Below are positions 54,589 to 64,000 of a stretch of DNA of 64,000 nt, piece by piece. The notes below the pieces were generated by a model. That model saw only the letters and a program-made list of their open reading frames with translations. It did no database searches and was not told the origin of the DNA. Made by a program: the position numbers and the translations under genes. This DNA is from Caloramator sp. E03 (GTDB taxonomy: Bacteria; Bacillota; Clostridia; Clostridiales; Caloramatoraceae), in NCBI RefSeq assembly GCF_006016075.1, contig NZ_CP040093.1:2521501-2585500 (forward strand). The letters are read 5' to 3'. How positions within the stretch are numbered: the stretch's first letter is position 1; each line of letters begins with the position of its first letter.

Positions 54589-55032
54589 ATGAATATAGCA
54601 GAAATTATGAACGAAAAAATGATAAAGTTGCAGCTTGATTCAAAGGATAAGATATCAGTTATAAGGGAACTTGCAGAGCTGCTTTATGAAAATGATAAAC
54701 TTTATGACAAGGAAAAATATATTGAAGCAGTTTTAAAAAGAGAAGAGGAATTTTCAACAGGTGTTGGAATGGGAATAGCAATACCCCATGGAAAGAGCAG
54801 TGCAGTTAAAGAGCCTTCAATTGCTTTTGGAAGAAGCAAGGAAGGAATAGAGTATGGATCATTAGATGGACTGCCAGCACAGCTTTTCTTTATAATTGCA
54901 GTACCTGAAAATTCAAATGATGAACATTTGAGGTTATTAGGTCAGATATCAAGAAAGCTTATGCATAGGGAAGTAAGGGAAAAATTGCTTAATGCAGAAA
55001 CCTTTAATGAAATAATTGAGGCTCTAAAATAA
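54589..55032 (+). CDS. Fructose PTS enzyme IIA
   Basis: A 147-residue cytoplasmic phosphocarrier of the fructose-mannitol class. The active histidine is in GIAIPHGKSSAVKEP (about residue 65). It takes phosphate from HPr and passes it to the IIB domain encoded next. It is a separate protein here, whereas other species fuse it to IIBC. GGAG precedes the start; 13 bases separate it from fruK. Confidence 0.92.
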   Translation: MNIAEIMNEKMIKLQLDSKDKISVIRELAELLYENDKLYDKEKYIEAVLKREEEFSTGVGMGIAIPHGKSSAVKEPSIAFGRSKEGIEYGSLDGLPAQLFFIIAVPENSNDEHLRLLGQISRKLMHREVREKLLNAETFNEIIEALK

Positions 55033-55070
55033 ATTAATATAAAAAATAAAAAAGATAGGGGGAAATATGT

Positions 55071-56438
55071 ATGAAAATTGTGGCTATTACATCCTGTCCG
55101 ACGGGTATAGCTCACACTTACATGGCTGCAGAAGCACTTGAAATGGCTGCTAAGGAAATGGGCGTTGAAATTAAAGTTGAAACACAAGGTTCTGTAGGAG
55201 CAGAAAATGAGTTAACAGAAAAGGATATTAAGGAGGCTAATGCTGTAATAATCGCAGCAGACACAAATGTTTCAAAGGAAAGGTTTGTAGGAAAGCCTCT
55301 AATTGAAGTAGGTGTACAGGAAGCTATCAAAAATCCTAAGGCACTTATCGAAAAAGCAAAGACTGCAAAGGTTATGACCAGTGATCTTGTTGAAGAAGTT
55401 AATAAAATTAAGGAGCAGAGAAAATCCGAAACTAAAGGACCTTACAAGCATCTTATGACAGGTGTTTCATTTATGATTCCCTTTGTTGTTGCAGGTGGAA
55501 TTATAATAGCATTATCCTTTGCTTTTGGTATTAATGCATTCAAACAAGAAGGAACTCTTCCAGCAGCCTTGATGCAAATTGGTGGAGGCTCGGCATTTTC
55601 GTTAATGATTCCGATATTGGCAGGATATATTGCATATTCAATAGCTGACAGACCAGGTCTTGTTCCAGGTATGGTTGGTGGTATGCTTGCATCATCAACT
55701 GGATCAGGTTTTCTTGGAGGTATTATAGCAGGTTTTGCTGCAGGATATCTTGTTGATTTCTTAAAGAAAACAATTAAATTGCCAAAAACTCTTCAAGGTT
55801 TAATGCCTGTACTAATATTACCATTATTATCTACTCTTATTATAGGACTTTTTATGATTTATATTATTGGTAAACCAGTTGCAGCAATCAATAATGGAAT
55901 GGCTGCATGGCTTAAGAATTTAAGTGGAACAAACTCTGTGCTTCTCGGAATCATTCTTGGACTTATGATGGCATTTGATATGGGAGGTCCTGTAAATAAA
56001 GCAGCGTATACTTTTGGTGTTGCAACATTATCAAGCGGACAGCCCTCAATGGTTATGGCAGCTGTTATGGCTGCTGGAATGACTCCTCCACTTGGTCTTG
56101 CACTTGCTACTATAATAGCAAAGAATAAATTTACTGCTCAGGAAATTGAAGCAGGTAAAACAGCATGGGCTCTTGGAATTTCCTTTATAACAGAAGGTGC
56201 AATACCATTTGCAGCTGCAGATCCAATAAGGGTTATTCCTTCAATAATGGTTGGTTCAGCTGTTACTGGAGCATTAAGTATGATTTTTAAATCTGCACTT
56301 GCTGTTCCACATGGAGGGATATTTGTTCTTGCAATTCCAAATGCTATAACTAATTTAGGATTATATATTATAGCAATTGCTGCAGGTACAGTTGTAACAG
56401 CATTGTTAATATCAGTGCTTAAAAAGAATGTAAAATAA
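55071..56438 (+). CDS. Fructose PTS enzyme IIBC
   Basis: A 455-residue membrane permease. The IIB domain (1 to about 100) has the phosphocysteine in [19 protein letters not shown] (C9). After a charged linker comes the IIC domain (about 120-455) with eight to ten membrane segments and motifs [32 protein letters not shown] and [13 protein letters not shown]. It imports fructose as fructose 1-phosphate for FruK. A terminator follows. Confidence 0.95.
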   Translation: MKIVAITSCPTGIAHTYMAAEALEMAAKEMGVEIKVETQGSVGAENELTEKDIKEANAVIIAADTNVSKERFVGKPLIEVGVQEAIKNPKALIEKAKTAKVMTSDLVEEVNKIKEQRKSETKGPYKHLMTGVSFMIPFVVAGGIIIALSFAFGINAFKQEGTLPAALMQIGGGSAFSLMIPILAGYIAYSIADRPGLVPGMVGGMLASSTGSGFLGGIIAGFAAGYLVDFLKKTIKLPKTLQGLMPVLILPLLSTLIIGLFMIYIIGKPVAAINNGMAAWLKNLSGTNSVLLGIILGLMMAFDMGGPVNKAAYTFGVATLSSGQPSMVMAAVMAAGMTPPLGLALATIIAKNKFTAQEIEAGKTAWALGISFITEGAIPFAAADPIRVIPSIMVGSAVTGALSMIFKSALAVPHGGIFVLAIPNAITNLGLYIIAIAAGTVVTALLISVLKKNVK

Positions 56439-56460
56439 ATAAATTTTAATATTTAAATTT

Positions 56461-56507
56461 AAAAGGCAGTTTATGAAAACAAATGTTTTCTTAACTGCCT
56501 TTTTTTA
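56461..56507 (+). terminator. Terminator of the fructose PTS operon
   Basis: AAAAGGCAGTT and AACTGCCTTTT enclose an inner stem GAAAAC-AAAT-GTTTTC, followed by TTTTTT. Confidence 0.85.
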
Positions 56508-56533
56508 GGCTGTTAAAAAAGTTTGTTTTTGTT

Positions 56534-56617
56534 AAGCCCCCATGAAGGATTTCCATGCACTTAATCATTTTGCTAAAGCTCATGAGAGATGCTTTTTTGA
56601 AATCCATTCACGGGGTT
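56534..56617. repeat. MITE-like inverted-repeat element, copy 2
   Basis: An 84-bp element, inverted relative to 22105-22189, with ends AAGCCCCCATGAAGGATTTC and GAAATCCATTCACGGGGTT. Its complement aligns with copy 1 along the whole length with scattered substitutions, so the copies are related but not fresh. The rest of 56508-56772 shows no gene. Confidence 0.75.
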
Positions 56618-56772
56618 CTTACTGTGTTTTAATAAGGATGCTATAAAGTATTTCTATAAAGTTAAAAAAATAATTTGGTAAAAGTAAAAAAACAAGATAA
56701 ATGTAGAATTTTATCGATTATATGATAAAATATGGTTAGAAGATATTTTTATGATGATAGTGAGGAAATATT

Positions 56773-59655
56773 ATGGGCTTAGATAATAAAGTAATAAATT
56801 TTAAAGGAATGATATTAATACCTCTTATCGTAGCTTTTATTTCGGTAATGGGAGTAGGCGTTATTTCATCTTTTTTTGGGATAAGGATATTAATTGAAGG
56901 AGCAAAATATTATGGAATTGATATTACAAAGATGCTTGCAGAACAAATAGAAAGTAATAGTTTATCATTGGAAGCTATTGATGAAGCTGTTGAAAACAGA
57001 ATTAAAGTTATAGGGCAAGCTATTATCTTAAGCTCACAAAAACCAAGCAGCAGCTTTTTAAAAAAATTAGCTAAAGATTTTGATGTTTATGAAATAAATT
57101 GGTTTAGTAAAGATGGAGTAATATTGTATTCAAATATTGATGAATATGTTGGTTTTAAAGTCCCAAAGAACCACCCAATAGAAAAATTTATGAATTCTAA
57201 TTTAAAAATATATGTTGAAGAAGATATCAGAAAGGATACAGAATCAGACAGATTTTTAAGATATGGATATATTAAAAATACAGATGGAAGCTTTATTCAA
57301 GTTGGAATTTTATCTGATGATATATTTAAATTAAAAGGTAGATTTCAATACCAAAAACAGATTGATAGCTTAAGATTTAATAAAAACGTTGTTTTTGCAT
57401 ATTATTATGACGCTAAATTAAGGGAATTAGCAAGGATGGAAAAGGGTAGTACATATAAACTGACAGCTGCAGATGAGTCATATAAGAAAGCTTTAAATCA
57501 TAGCTACTCTGTTGAAGAAATAAGGGATAGCTTATCAGGTAAAAGGTTTATGAAGGTTACTGTGCCAATTATATATAATAATTATGTAATTGGTATTTTA
57601 GTAGTCGGAGTGACATTAGATAATTTTTACAGCATAACTCAAAAATACATAATAGCATCATCTTTAATTGCATTTATATTATGCTGCTTTATAATTATCT
57701 TTTTAAATAGAAAAATTAAACGTCCATTAGAAAGTTTATCGGTGGATGTAATCAAAATCGATTTAGAAAATAATTTGGATTATAGGCTAAATATTGAAAA
57801 GGATGATAATTTTAAAGGTTTAAAATCAATCATAAATGAAATGTTAGACAGGATATCTAAGTATTTTTATGATTTAAAGGAAAGCCATGAGGAAATTGCT
57901 GCATCTAATGAGGAATTAGCTGCAAGTCTTGAACAGCTTACAGCTACTGAGGAAGAGTTAAAAGCACAATATGATGAACTTCAAAGCTATTCAGAAAAGA
58001 TTGAGGAACTTCAACAAAAATATGATATTGCAATAAAAGCAAGCAATAGCGGTGTTTGGGAAATAGATTTAAACAATATGACAATAAATATTTCAGAGAA
58101 CATACTGGATATTCTAGGGAAAAATCTAGTTAGAAATGGGAACGTACATGATGTTTTAGATAAAATTTTATTAAATGAAGATAAAGAAAAATTGATTCAA
58201 AAGTTTAGAAAACATCAGGAGGGAGAGAAGGAATATATAAACCATCAAGTTAAGGTTGTAGATAAAAATGGAAATATCAAGTGGCTTTTGATTGCTGGTA
58301 GGGGGATTTTTGATTCTAAAGGTATAATTAAAAGATTGTATGGCATTTTTATTGATACTACGGATTTGAAAAAGAAAGAAAGACAGATTGAATATATGGC
58401 ATATCATGATCAGCTTACAGGGCTTCCAAATAGAGCAATGTTTAATAATATAATTAATGAAGAATTAGGTAAAGGAAGCAAAGGGGCATTAATGCTTGTT
58501 GATTTAGATAATTTTAAAAATGTAAATGATATAATGGGACATGTTTGTGGCGATGAATTATTAAAGAAATTAGGAGATATTTTTAAAACTTTTTCTAATG
58601 ACAAATTGTTTTTCTTTAGATTTGGAGGAGATGAATTTTTAATTTTAATTAAGGATGAGGATAGAATTAATATTGTTAGTAAATTTGCAAGGGCAATACT
58701 TGAAGCGATTAAACATGAATCAGCCTTTGTAGTTCAAGGAATTAATGTTACAGCTTGTATAGGCATTGCATTTTACCCTAAAGATGGTAGTAATTTAAAA
58801 GAGCTTCTTATGAAAGCTGATACTGCAATGTATAGAGCAAAGTATGAAGGGAAGAACAAGTATTTATATTTTTATGATGAAATGACAGATGTTTTAAAAG
58901 AGAGGGTTGAAATTGAGGGGTTACTTAAAAAAGCAGTAGAAAATAATGAAATTAATCTTTTATATCAGCCGATAGTTGATGCAAAATCAGGAGAAATAGC
59001 TTCTTTTGAGGCACTTATAAGGCTTAAAAATTCTAATATTTCTCCAGCTAAATTTATACCTATTGCAGAGGAAACGAACCTTATTATTCCAATTGGATAT
59101 TGTGTTATAAAGGAAGTGGCAAGGCAAATTAGTAGGTGGAAAGAATGTGGATTTAAGATAAGGCCTGTTTCTATAAATGTATCTGCAAAGCAAATAAAAG
59201 ATGATAAGTTCATAGATACACTAAAAGGTATTATTGAAGAATATAAATTAGATGCTAAGTCTATAGAAATTGAAATTACAGAAAGTATAATGCTTGAGAA
59301 GAAAGATGAAATAATGAAGAAAATTGAATATATTAAAAAATTAGGTTTTTCTGTAGCACTAGATGACTTTGGAACAGGATATTCATCACTTAACTATTTA
59401 ACATTTCTTAATATTGATAAAATTAAGCTTGATAAATCCCTTTGTGATAAGTTTTTAGAAGATGAAAATATAAAGGTCATGGAAAGCATTATAATGCTTA
59501 TTCAGAGCCTAAATCTTAAAGTTACAGCTGAAGGTATTGAAGATGTTAATAAACTAAACATACTAAAAAAAATAGGATGCGACTATGTACAGGGCTATGT
59601 ATTTAGTAAGCCTTTGCCTAAAGAGGAGATAAATAATCTGCTGAATAAAGAATGA
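56773..59655 (+). CDS. Membrane sensor with PAS, GGDEF and EAL domains
   Basis: A 960-residue cyclic-di-GMP enzyme. It has an N-terminal membrane helix (about 12-38), an extracytoplasmic sensor domain (about 40-285), a second helix (about 292-315), a HAMP-like linker, a coiled coil (about 370-420), a PAS domain (about 420-535), GGDEF (motif GGDEF at 618-622, intact) and EAL (E746-A747-L748, with ITESIM and DDFGTGYSSLNYL). Both catalytic motifs are complete, so it could make and break c-di-GMP, although one activity often dominates. It appears monocistronic. The external domain does not resemble a sensor class that I can name with certainty. Confidence 0.93.
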   Translation: MGLDNKVINFKGMILIPLIVAFISVMGVGVISSFFGIRILIEGAKYYGIDITKMLAEQIESNSLSLEAIDEAVENRIKVIGQAIILSSQKPSSSFLKKLAKDFDVYEINWFSKDGVILYSNIDEYVGFKVPKNHPIEKFMNSNLKIYVEEDIRKDTESDRFLRYGYIKNTDGSFIQVGILSDDIFKLKGRFQYQKQIDSLRFNKNVVFAYYYDAKLRELARMEKGSTYKLTAADESYKKALNHSYSVEEIRDSLSGKRFMKVTVPIIYNNYVIGILVVGVTLDNFYSITQKYIIASSLIAFILCCFIIIFLNRKIKRPLESLSVDVIKIDLENNLDYRLNIEKDDNFKGLKSIINEMLDRISKYFYDLKESHEEIAASNEELAASLEQLTATEEELKAQYDELQSYSEKIEELQQKYDIAIKASNSGVWEIDLNNMTINISENILDILGKNLVRNGNVHDVLDKILLNEDKEKLIQKFRKHQEGEKEYINHQVKVVDKNGNIKWLLIAGRGIFDSKGIIKRLYGIFIDTTDLKKKERQIEYMAYHDQLTGLPNRAMFNNIINEELGKGSKGALMLVDLDNFKNVNDIMGHVCGDELLKKLGDIFKTFSNDKLFFFRFGGDEFLILIKDEDRINIVSKFARAILEAIKHESAFVVQGINVTACIGIAFYPKDGSNLKELLMKADTAMYRAKYEGKNKYLYFYDEMTDVLKERVEIEGLLKKAVENNEINLLYQPIVDAKSGEIASFEALIRLKNSNISPAKFIPIAEETNLIIPIGYCVIKEVARQISRWKECGFKIRPVSINVSAKQIKDDKFIDTLKGIIEEYKLDAKSIEIEITESIMLEKKDEIMKKIEYIKKLGFSVALDDFGTGYSSLNYLTFLNIDKIKLDKSLCDKFLEDENIKVMESIIMLIQSLNLKVTAEGIEDVNKLNILKKIGCDYVQGYVFSKPLPKEEINNLLNKE

Positions 59656-59787
59656 AAGAAAATCTAAAAACATTAGCTTAAAATTAAAATATTTTATATT
59701 GCATAAATTAAAAAAAAGGAATATCATATTATTAATACAAAAATTTACTTATATTCTTTTACTAAGGTTATCTTATAGAATAAAAAT

Positions 59788-59817
59788 TGTTTCCTTTTAT
59801 GAGGGAACATTTTTTTA
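59788..59817 (+). terminator. Terminator of the GGDEF/EAL gene region
   Basis: TGTTTCC and GGGAACA (with one G-U pair) close a short loop and are followed by seven T residues. It lies about 130 bases after the stop. I see no gene in 59656-59850. Confidence 0.6.
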
Positions 59818-59852
59818 TTGAATATTATAACCTTTAAGACAAAATTTATATT

Positions 59853-59887
59853 AAGGAGGCGAAATAGCCAAAGGCTATTTGGTTATG
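59853..59887 (+). promoter_or_regulatory. Ribosome binding site separated from its start by a hairpin
   Basis: AAGGAGG (59853-59859) is 25 bases from ATG 59885, too far for normal use. AAATAGCC (59862-59869) and GGCTATTT (59873-59880) form a perfect 8-bp stem with a three-base loop between them. Folded, the stem would shorten the effective spacing to about six bases. A TTG at 59879 is an alternative start. Confidence 0.5.
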
Positions 59888-62800
59888 GAAAATGTACTTC
59901 ATTTAGGACTTGATGCTGGTTCAACAACAGTTAAACTTGTAATATTAGATAGTAAAGGTAATATTTTATACAGCAGATACCAAAGGCATTTTTCTGATAT
60001 TAAGAATATAATATCAGGTTTAATAAATGAGGCCTATAAGAATTTTAAAGGTTTTAATATAACAATAAATGTTACAGGTTCTGCAGGGCTTTCTGTATCA
60101 AAATGGCTTAAAGTTCCTTTTGTACAGGAAGTTATTGCAGCAACTAAAAGTGTTGAAAAGTATATACCTAAGACAGATGTTGCAATAGAGCTTGGAGGAG
60201 AAGATGCAAAGATTACTTATTTCAATGGAAGCATTGAACAGAGGATGAACGGTACCTGTGCAGGAGGTACAGGTGCATTCATTGATCAAATGGCAACGCT
60301 TCTTCAAACTGATGCTAGTGGGCTTAATGAGCTTGCGAAGGGATATAAGGTAATATATCCTATCGCAGCAAGGTGTGGAGTATTTGCTAAAACCGATATA
60401 CAGCCTCTTTTAAATGAAGGAGCAGCAAAAGAGGATATTGCAGCATCTATATTTCAATCTGTAGTAAATCAGACAATAAGTGGACTTGCCTGTGGAAGAC
60501 CGATAAGGGGAAGAATTGCCTTCCTTGGAGGTCCTCTTTACTTTTTATCGGAGCTTAGAAAAAGATTTATAGAAACACTTAACCTAAAAGAAGATGAGGT
60601 TATCTTCCCAGAAAACTCACAGCTTTTTGTTGCGTTAGGGGCAGCACTTTTATCTTTTGAGAATAATATAATTTCATTTAAAGAGTTAAGGGACAGGCTC
60701 CGCAATTTAAACACAATATCTGAGAAAGAAGTACAAAGGTTAAGACCTCTTTTTAAGGATGAAATAGAGTTAAAAGAATTTAAAGCAAGGCATGAAAAAA
60801 ATAAAGTTAAAAGGGCAGACATAAAAAGTGCAAAGGGAAATTGCTTTCTTGGAATTGATGCTGGCTCTACTACAACGAAGGCTGTTTTAATAAATGATAA
60901 TGGTGAGCTTTTGTATTCTCATTATGGAAGTAACGAAGGCAATCCATTAGGATCAACTATTAAGATATTAAAAGAGATATATAGTATAATGCCAAAGGAT
61001 TTGAAAATAGCAAATTCTGCCGTAACCGGATATGGAGAAGGGCTTATAAAGTCTGCACTTTCTGTTGATATTGGGGAGATTGAAACAGTAGCTCATTATA
61101 AAGCTGCACAGTTTTTCCTGCCAGGGGTTGATTTTATACTGGATATAGGCGGCCAGGATATGAAATGCCTTAAAGTTAAAAATGGGGTTATAGAAAGCAT
61201 AATGTTAAATGAGGCATGCTCTTCAGGATGCGGTTCTTTTATTGAAACTTTTGCAAATTCTCTTAATATGACGGTTGATGAGTTTGCTAATTCAGCTCTT
61301 TTAGCAGAAAATCCTGTTGATCTTGGTTCAAGGTGCACTGTATTTATGAATTCGAGGGTAAAGCAGGCTCAAAAAGAGGGAGCAACTGTTGGGGATATAT
61401 CTGCAGGATTATCCTATTCAGTAATAAAAAATGCTCTTTTAAAGGTTATAAAGATAAGGGATCCAAAATTGCTTGGAAATAAAATAATACTTCAAGGTGG
61501 AACCTTTTATAATGATGCTGTTTTAAGAGCCTTTGAGATAATATCAGAAAGGGAAGCTGTAAGGCCTGATATTTCAGGACTTATGGGTGCCTTTGGGGCT
61601 GCTTTAATTGCAAAGGAGAATTTTAAAGAAGGATATGAAAGTACTCTTTTAAAGTTAGATGATATAAAAAGCTTTTCTACACAAATAGATATGAAAAGAT
61701 GTGGACTTTGTACAAATAATTGCCTTCTTACTATTAATAAGTTTAGTGATGGAAGGGAGTTTATATCAGGCAACAGATGTGAGAGAGGTCAGAAGGGAAT
61801 TGTTAAAAATAATAACCTTCCAAATCTTTTTAGATATAAGTATGCAAGAATATTTAATTATAAACCTCTTGATGAAAGTGAAGCTAAAAGAGGGACTATA
61901 GGTATACCAAGGGTTTTAAATATATATGAAAACTATCCTTTTTGGTTTACATTTTTTACAAGGCTTGGATTTAGAGTTGAACTATCTCCAGCTTCAACAC
62001 GAAAAATATATGAGCTTGGAATAGAAACAATACCTTCAGAGTCAACCTGCTATCCTGCAAAGATAAGCCATGGCCATATTATGAGCCTTGTAAATAAAGG
62101 AATTAAGAACATATTTTATCCCTGTGTTCCTTACGAAAGAAAGGAATTTGAAGAAGCAGATAATCATTATAACTGCCCTATTGTTTCAACTTATGCTGAA
62201 GTTATAAGAAATAACATGGATATATTAAAAGAAAAGAATATAAACTTTATTAGCCCATTCCTTTCTCTTGATGATGAAAAGAAATTAAAAATAAGGCTTT
62301 ATGAGGAATTTAAAGATTTTGGAATATCAAAAGATGAGATAAATGATGCAGTTGATGAGGCATTAACTGAAGTAGAAAGGGTAAATAATGATATAAGGAA
62401 AAAAGGTGAAGAAGCACTTAAATATATAAAAGAGAATAATATTAAAGCTATTGTCCTTGCAGGGCGTCCCTATCATATAGATCCTGAAATAAACCATGGA
62501 ATTCATGAAATGATAAACAGCCTTGGAATGGCGGTTTTAACTGAAGATTCTATTTGTCATTTAGGAAATGTTGAAAGACCTTTGAGAGTTGTTGACCAGT
62601 GGATGTATCATTCAAGGTTATATGCAGCTGCAAGCTTTGTAGCAAAGCAAGACAATATTGAGCTTGTACAGTTAAATTCCTTTGGCTGTGGGCTTGATGC
62701 AATAACTACAGAGCAGGTTCAGGAAATACTTGAAGGTAACAATAAAATATATACTCTTTTAAAGATAGATGAAGTTAATAACCTTGCTGCAGCCAGGATA

Positions 62801-64000
62801 AGGATGCGCTCATTAAAGGCAGCTATGGAGGAGAGGGAAAAACAAAATATAAGACCTAAAAAAATAAATAATTCTTATAAAAGAGTAATATTTACAAAAG
62901 AGATGAAGGATAAACATACTATTATTGCACCACAGATGTCCCCAATACATTTTGATTTGCTTGTACATGCTTTTAGGGCAAGCGGATATAAACTTGAAGT
63001 ATTGCCTTCAGTTGATAAGGATGCTGTTGAAGAAGGATTAAAATATGTAAATAATGATGCATGTTATCCTTCAATTATAGTTGTAGGTCAGATTATTGAA
63101 GCTTTAAAGTCAGGAAGGTATGATATTAATAATACTTCTGTTATGATAACCCAAACTGGTGGAGGATGCAGGGCAACAAACTATATAGGATTTTTAAGAA
63201 AGGCTTTAAAAGATTCAGGTTTTGGACATGTTCCTGTAGTATCTTTGAACCCAGGAGGGCTTGAAACAAACCCAGGTTTTAAAATTACCCCTTCACTTAT
63301 TAATAAAAGTATGATAGCACTTGTGTATGGTGATCTTTTTCTAAACGTTTTACTTAGAGTTAGGCCTTATGAAAAAATTGCAGGTTCAGCAAACCTTTTA
63401 TATGAAAAATGGAAAACTAAATGTATTGAGAATATTATATCAGGGAATTATTTTACTTTTACTAAAAATATAAAGGATATTGTAGATGATTTTGAAAATA
63501 TAGAAATCAGAGATATTAAAAAACCAAGGGTTGGAATTGTAGGAGAGATACTTGTAAAGTATCATCCAACAGCCAATAATGAAGTGGTAAAGATAGTTGA
63601 AAGTGAAGGAGCAGAAGCAGTTGTTCCAGGACTAATTGATTTTCTTTTATATTCTGCTTATGATTTTAATTTTAAATATAGATATTTGTCAGGAACTAGG
63701 AAAGAGATGATATTATTTAATTCTCTTATTTTAGGAGCAGAGTTCTATAGAAAACCTATGAAGGAGGCACTGAAAAAAAGTACAAGATTTGAACCTCCAA
63801 AAAGAATTGATGAACTTGCAAAAAAAGCCTCTGAAATTCTTTCAATTGGAAACATGTGTGGAGAAGGATGGCTTCTTACGGCTGAAATGATTGAGCTTAT
63901 TGAAAGTGGCGTGCCTAATATAATATGTATGCAGCCTTTTGCCTGTCTTCCAAACCATGTAACGGGTAAAGGAATGATAAAAGAAATTAAAAGAAGGTAT
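59885..64000 (+). CDS. 2-Hydroxyacyl-CoA dehydratase activase-related large protein (3' end outside window)
   Basis: The frame stays open for 1372 codons to the right edge. It contains two ASKHA ATPase domains of the BadF/HgdC type. The first starts [14 protein letters not shown] with [11 protein letters not shown]. The second starts near residue 320 as [14 protein letters not shown] with DIGGQDMK and [11 protein letters not shown], the 4Fe-4S cysteine region. A cysteine cluster RCGLCTNNC follows (about 603), then a DUF2229/HgdB-like region ([41 protein letters not shown]). Such fused proteins of about 1400 residues occur in many clostridia, and their substrate is unknown. They presumably couple ATP hydrolysis to low-potential electron transfer. 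The start site is unusual (see 59853). Confidence 0.9.
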   Translation, partial: MENVLHLGLDAGSTTVKLVILDSKGNILYSRYQRHFSDIKNIISGLINEAYKNFKGFNITINVTGSAGLSVSKWLKVPFVQEVIAATKSVEKYIPKTDVAIELGGEDAKITYFNGSIEQRMNGTCAGGTGAFIDQMATLLQTDASGLNELAKGYKVIYPIAARCGVFAKTDIQPLLNEGAAKEDIAASIFQSVVNQTISGLACGRPIRGRIAFLGGPLYFLSELRKRFIETLNLKEDEVIFPENSQLFVALGAALLSFENNIISFKELRDRLRNLNTISEKEVQRLRPLFKDEIELKEFKARHEKNKVKRADIKSAKGNCFLGIDAGSTTTKAVLINDNGELLYSHYGSNEGNPLGSTIKILKEIYSIMPKDLKIANSAVTGYGEGLIKSALSVDIGEIETVAHYKAAQFFLPGVDFILDIGGQDMKCLKVKNGVIESIMLNEACSSGCGSFIETFANSLNMTVDEFANSALLAENPVDLGSRCTVFMNSRVKQAQKEGATVGDISAGLSYSVIKNALLKVIKIRDPKLLGNKIILQGGTFYNDAVLRAFEIISEREAVRPDISGLMGAFGAALIAKENFKEGYESTLLKLDDIKSFSTQIDMKRCGLCTNNCLLTINKFSDGREFISGNRCERGQKGIVKNNNLPNLFRYKYARIFNYKPLDESEAKRGTIGIPRVLNIYENYPFWFTFFTRLGFRVELSPASTRKIYELGIETIPSESTCYPAKISHGHIMSLVNKGIKNIFYPCVPYERKEFEEADNHYNCPIVSTYAEVIRNNMDILKEKNINFISPFLSLDDEKKLKIRLYEEFKDFGISKDEINDAVDEALTEVERVNNDIRKKGEEALKYIKENNIKAIVLAGRPYHIDPEINHGIHEMINSLGMAVLTEDSICHLGNVERPLRVVDQWMYHSRLYAAASFVAKQDNIELVQLNSFGCGLDAITTEQVQEILEGNNKIYTLLKIDEVNNLAAARIRMRSLKAAMEEREKQNIRPKKINNSYKRVIFTKEMKDKHTIIAPQMSPIHFDLLVHAFRASGYKLEVLPSVDKDAVEEGLKYVNNDACYPSIIVVGQIIEALKSGRYDINNTSVMITQTGGGCRATNYIGFLRKALKDSGFGHVPVVSLNPGGLETNPGFKITPSLINKSMIALVYGDLFLNVLLRVRPYEKIAGSANLLYEKWKTKCIENIISGNYFTFTKNIKDIVDDFENIEIRDIKKPRVGIVGEILVKYHPTANNEVVKIVESEGAEAVVPGLIDFLLYSAYDFNFKYRYLSGTRKEMILFNSLILGAEFYRKPMKEALKKSTRFEPPKRIDELAKKASEILSIGNMCGEGWLLTAEMIELIESGVPNIICMQPFACLPNHVTGKGMIKEIKRRY

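Overview
The window looks like a chromosome segment of a low-GC, anaerobic, fermentative Firmicute of the class Clostridia. The signs are very A+T-rich DNA, strong AGGAGG-type ribosome binding sites, a T-box leader, AdhE, fructose PTS genes, ABC sugar transport and a 2-hydroxyacyl-CoA dehydratase activase-type protein. A Caloramator/Fervidicella-like relative is a guess from gene content only.

Layout. (1) 1-11415: a polysaccharide/capsule locus, visibly more A+T-rich than the rest. It has an IS30-family insertion sequence, a polytopic membrane protein, a small unknown protein, a heparinase-like lyase, a CapK-like adenylating enzyme, a GT4 glycosyltransferase, an O-antigen ligase/polymerase and a Wzx flippase. 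It ends in decaying remnants (hexapeptide acetyltransferase, possible Wzz start, VanZ). (2) 11688-17694: a heptad-repeat coiled-coil protein and a giant secreted M6 metalloprotease with about 20 internalin-like leucine-rich repeats and Ig-like domains. (3) 18025-24751: a sigma factor, a possibly ComK-like gene with a LexA-type box in its promoter, AdhE with two candidate Rex operators, a MITE-like element and an 833-residue unknown protein. (4) 24878-29927: a T-box(Ile)-controlled ilv operon whose ilvD is riddled with frameshifts. (5) 30015-31477: small envelope or unknown proteins. (6) 31573-40532: a histidine kinase/response regulator with two putative sugar-binding sensor proteins, then a ribose/fructose-type ABC transporter and a fructokinase. 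(7) 40575-49733: Gx-transporter and NusG-II proteins, divergent from ApbE-UbiD-UbiA-UbiX-ABC importer, then a cell-wall-binding protein with two almost identical FMN-binding domains. (8) 49836-52399: an ABC-F ATPase and a GNAT acetyltransferase behind an attenuator-like leader. (9) 52867-56438: a fructose PTS operon (DeoR regulator, 1-phosphofructokinase, IIA, IIBC). (10) 56773-64000: a GGDEF/EAL protein and a large, 3'-truncated dehydratase-activase protein.

The most interesting region is 40575-49733. Its genes correspond to most parts of flavin-based extracellular electron transfer (EET) loci known from Listeria and lactobacilli: EetA/EetB-like proteins, ApbE flavin transferase, a quinone prenyltransferase and a PplA-like flavoprotein. 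The arrangement is unusual. A UbiD/UbiX decarboxylase pair and an NMT1-type importer suggest quinone-precursor salvage, and the flavoprotein carries a peptidoglycan-binding domain and a recent internal duplication. No Ndh2-type dehydrogenase is visible in the window.

Two families of dispersed palindromic repeats occur in intergenic regions: a GGTGCC-type palindrome and an 85-bp MITE-like element.
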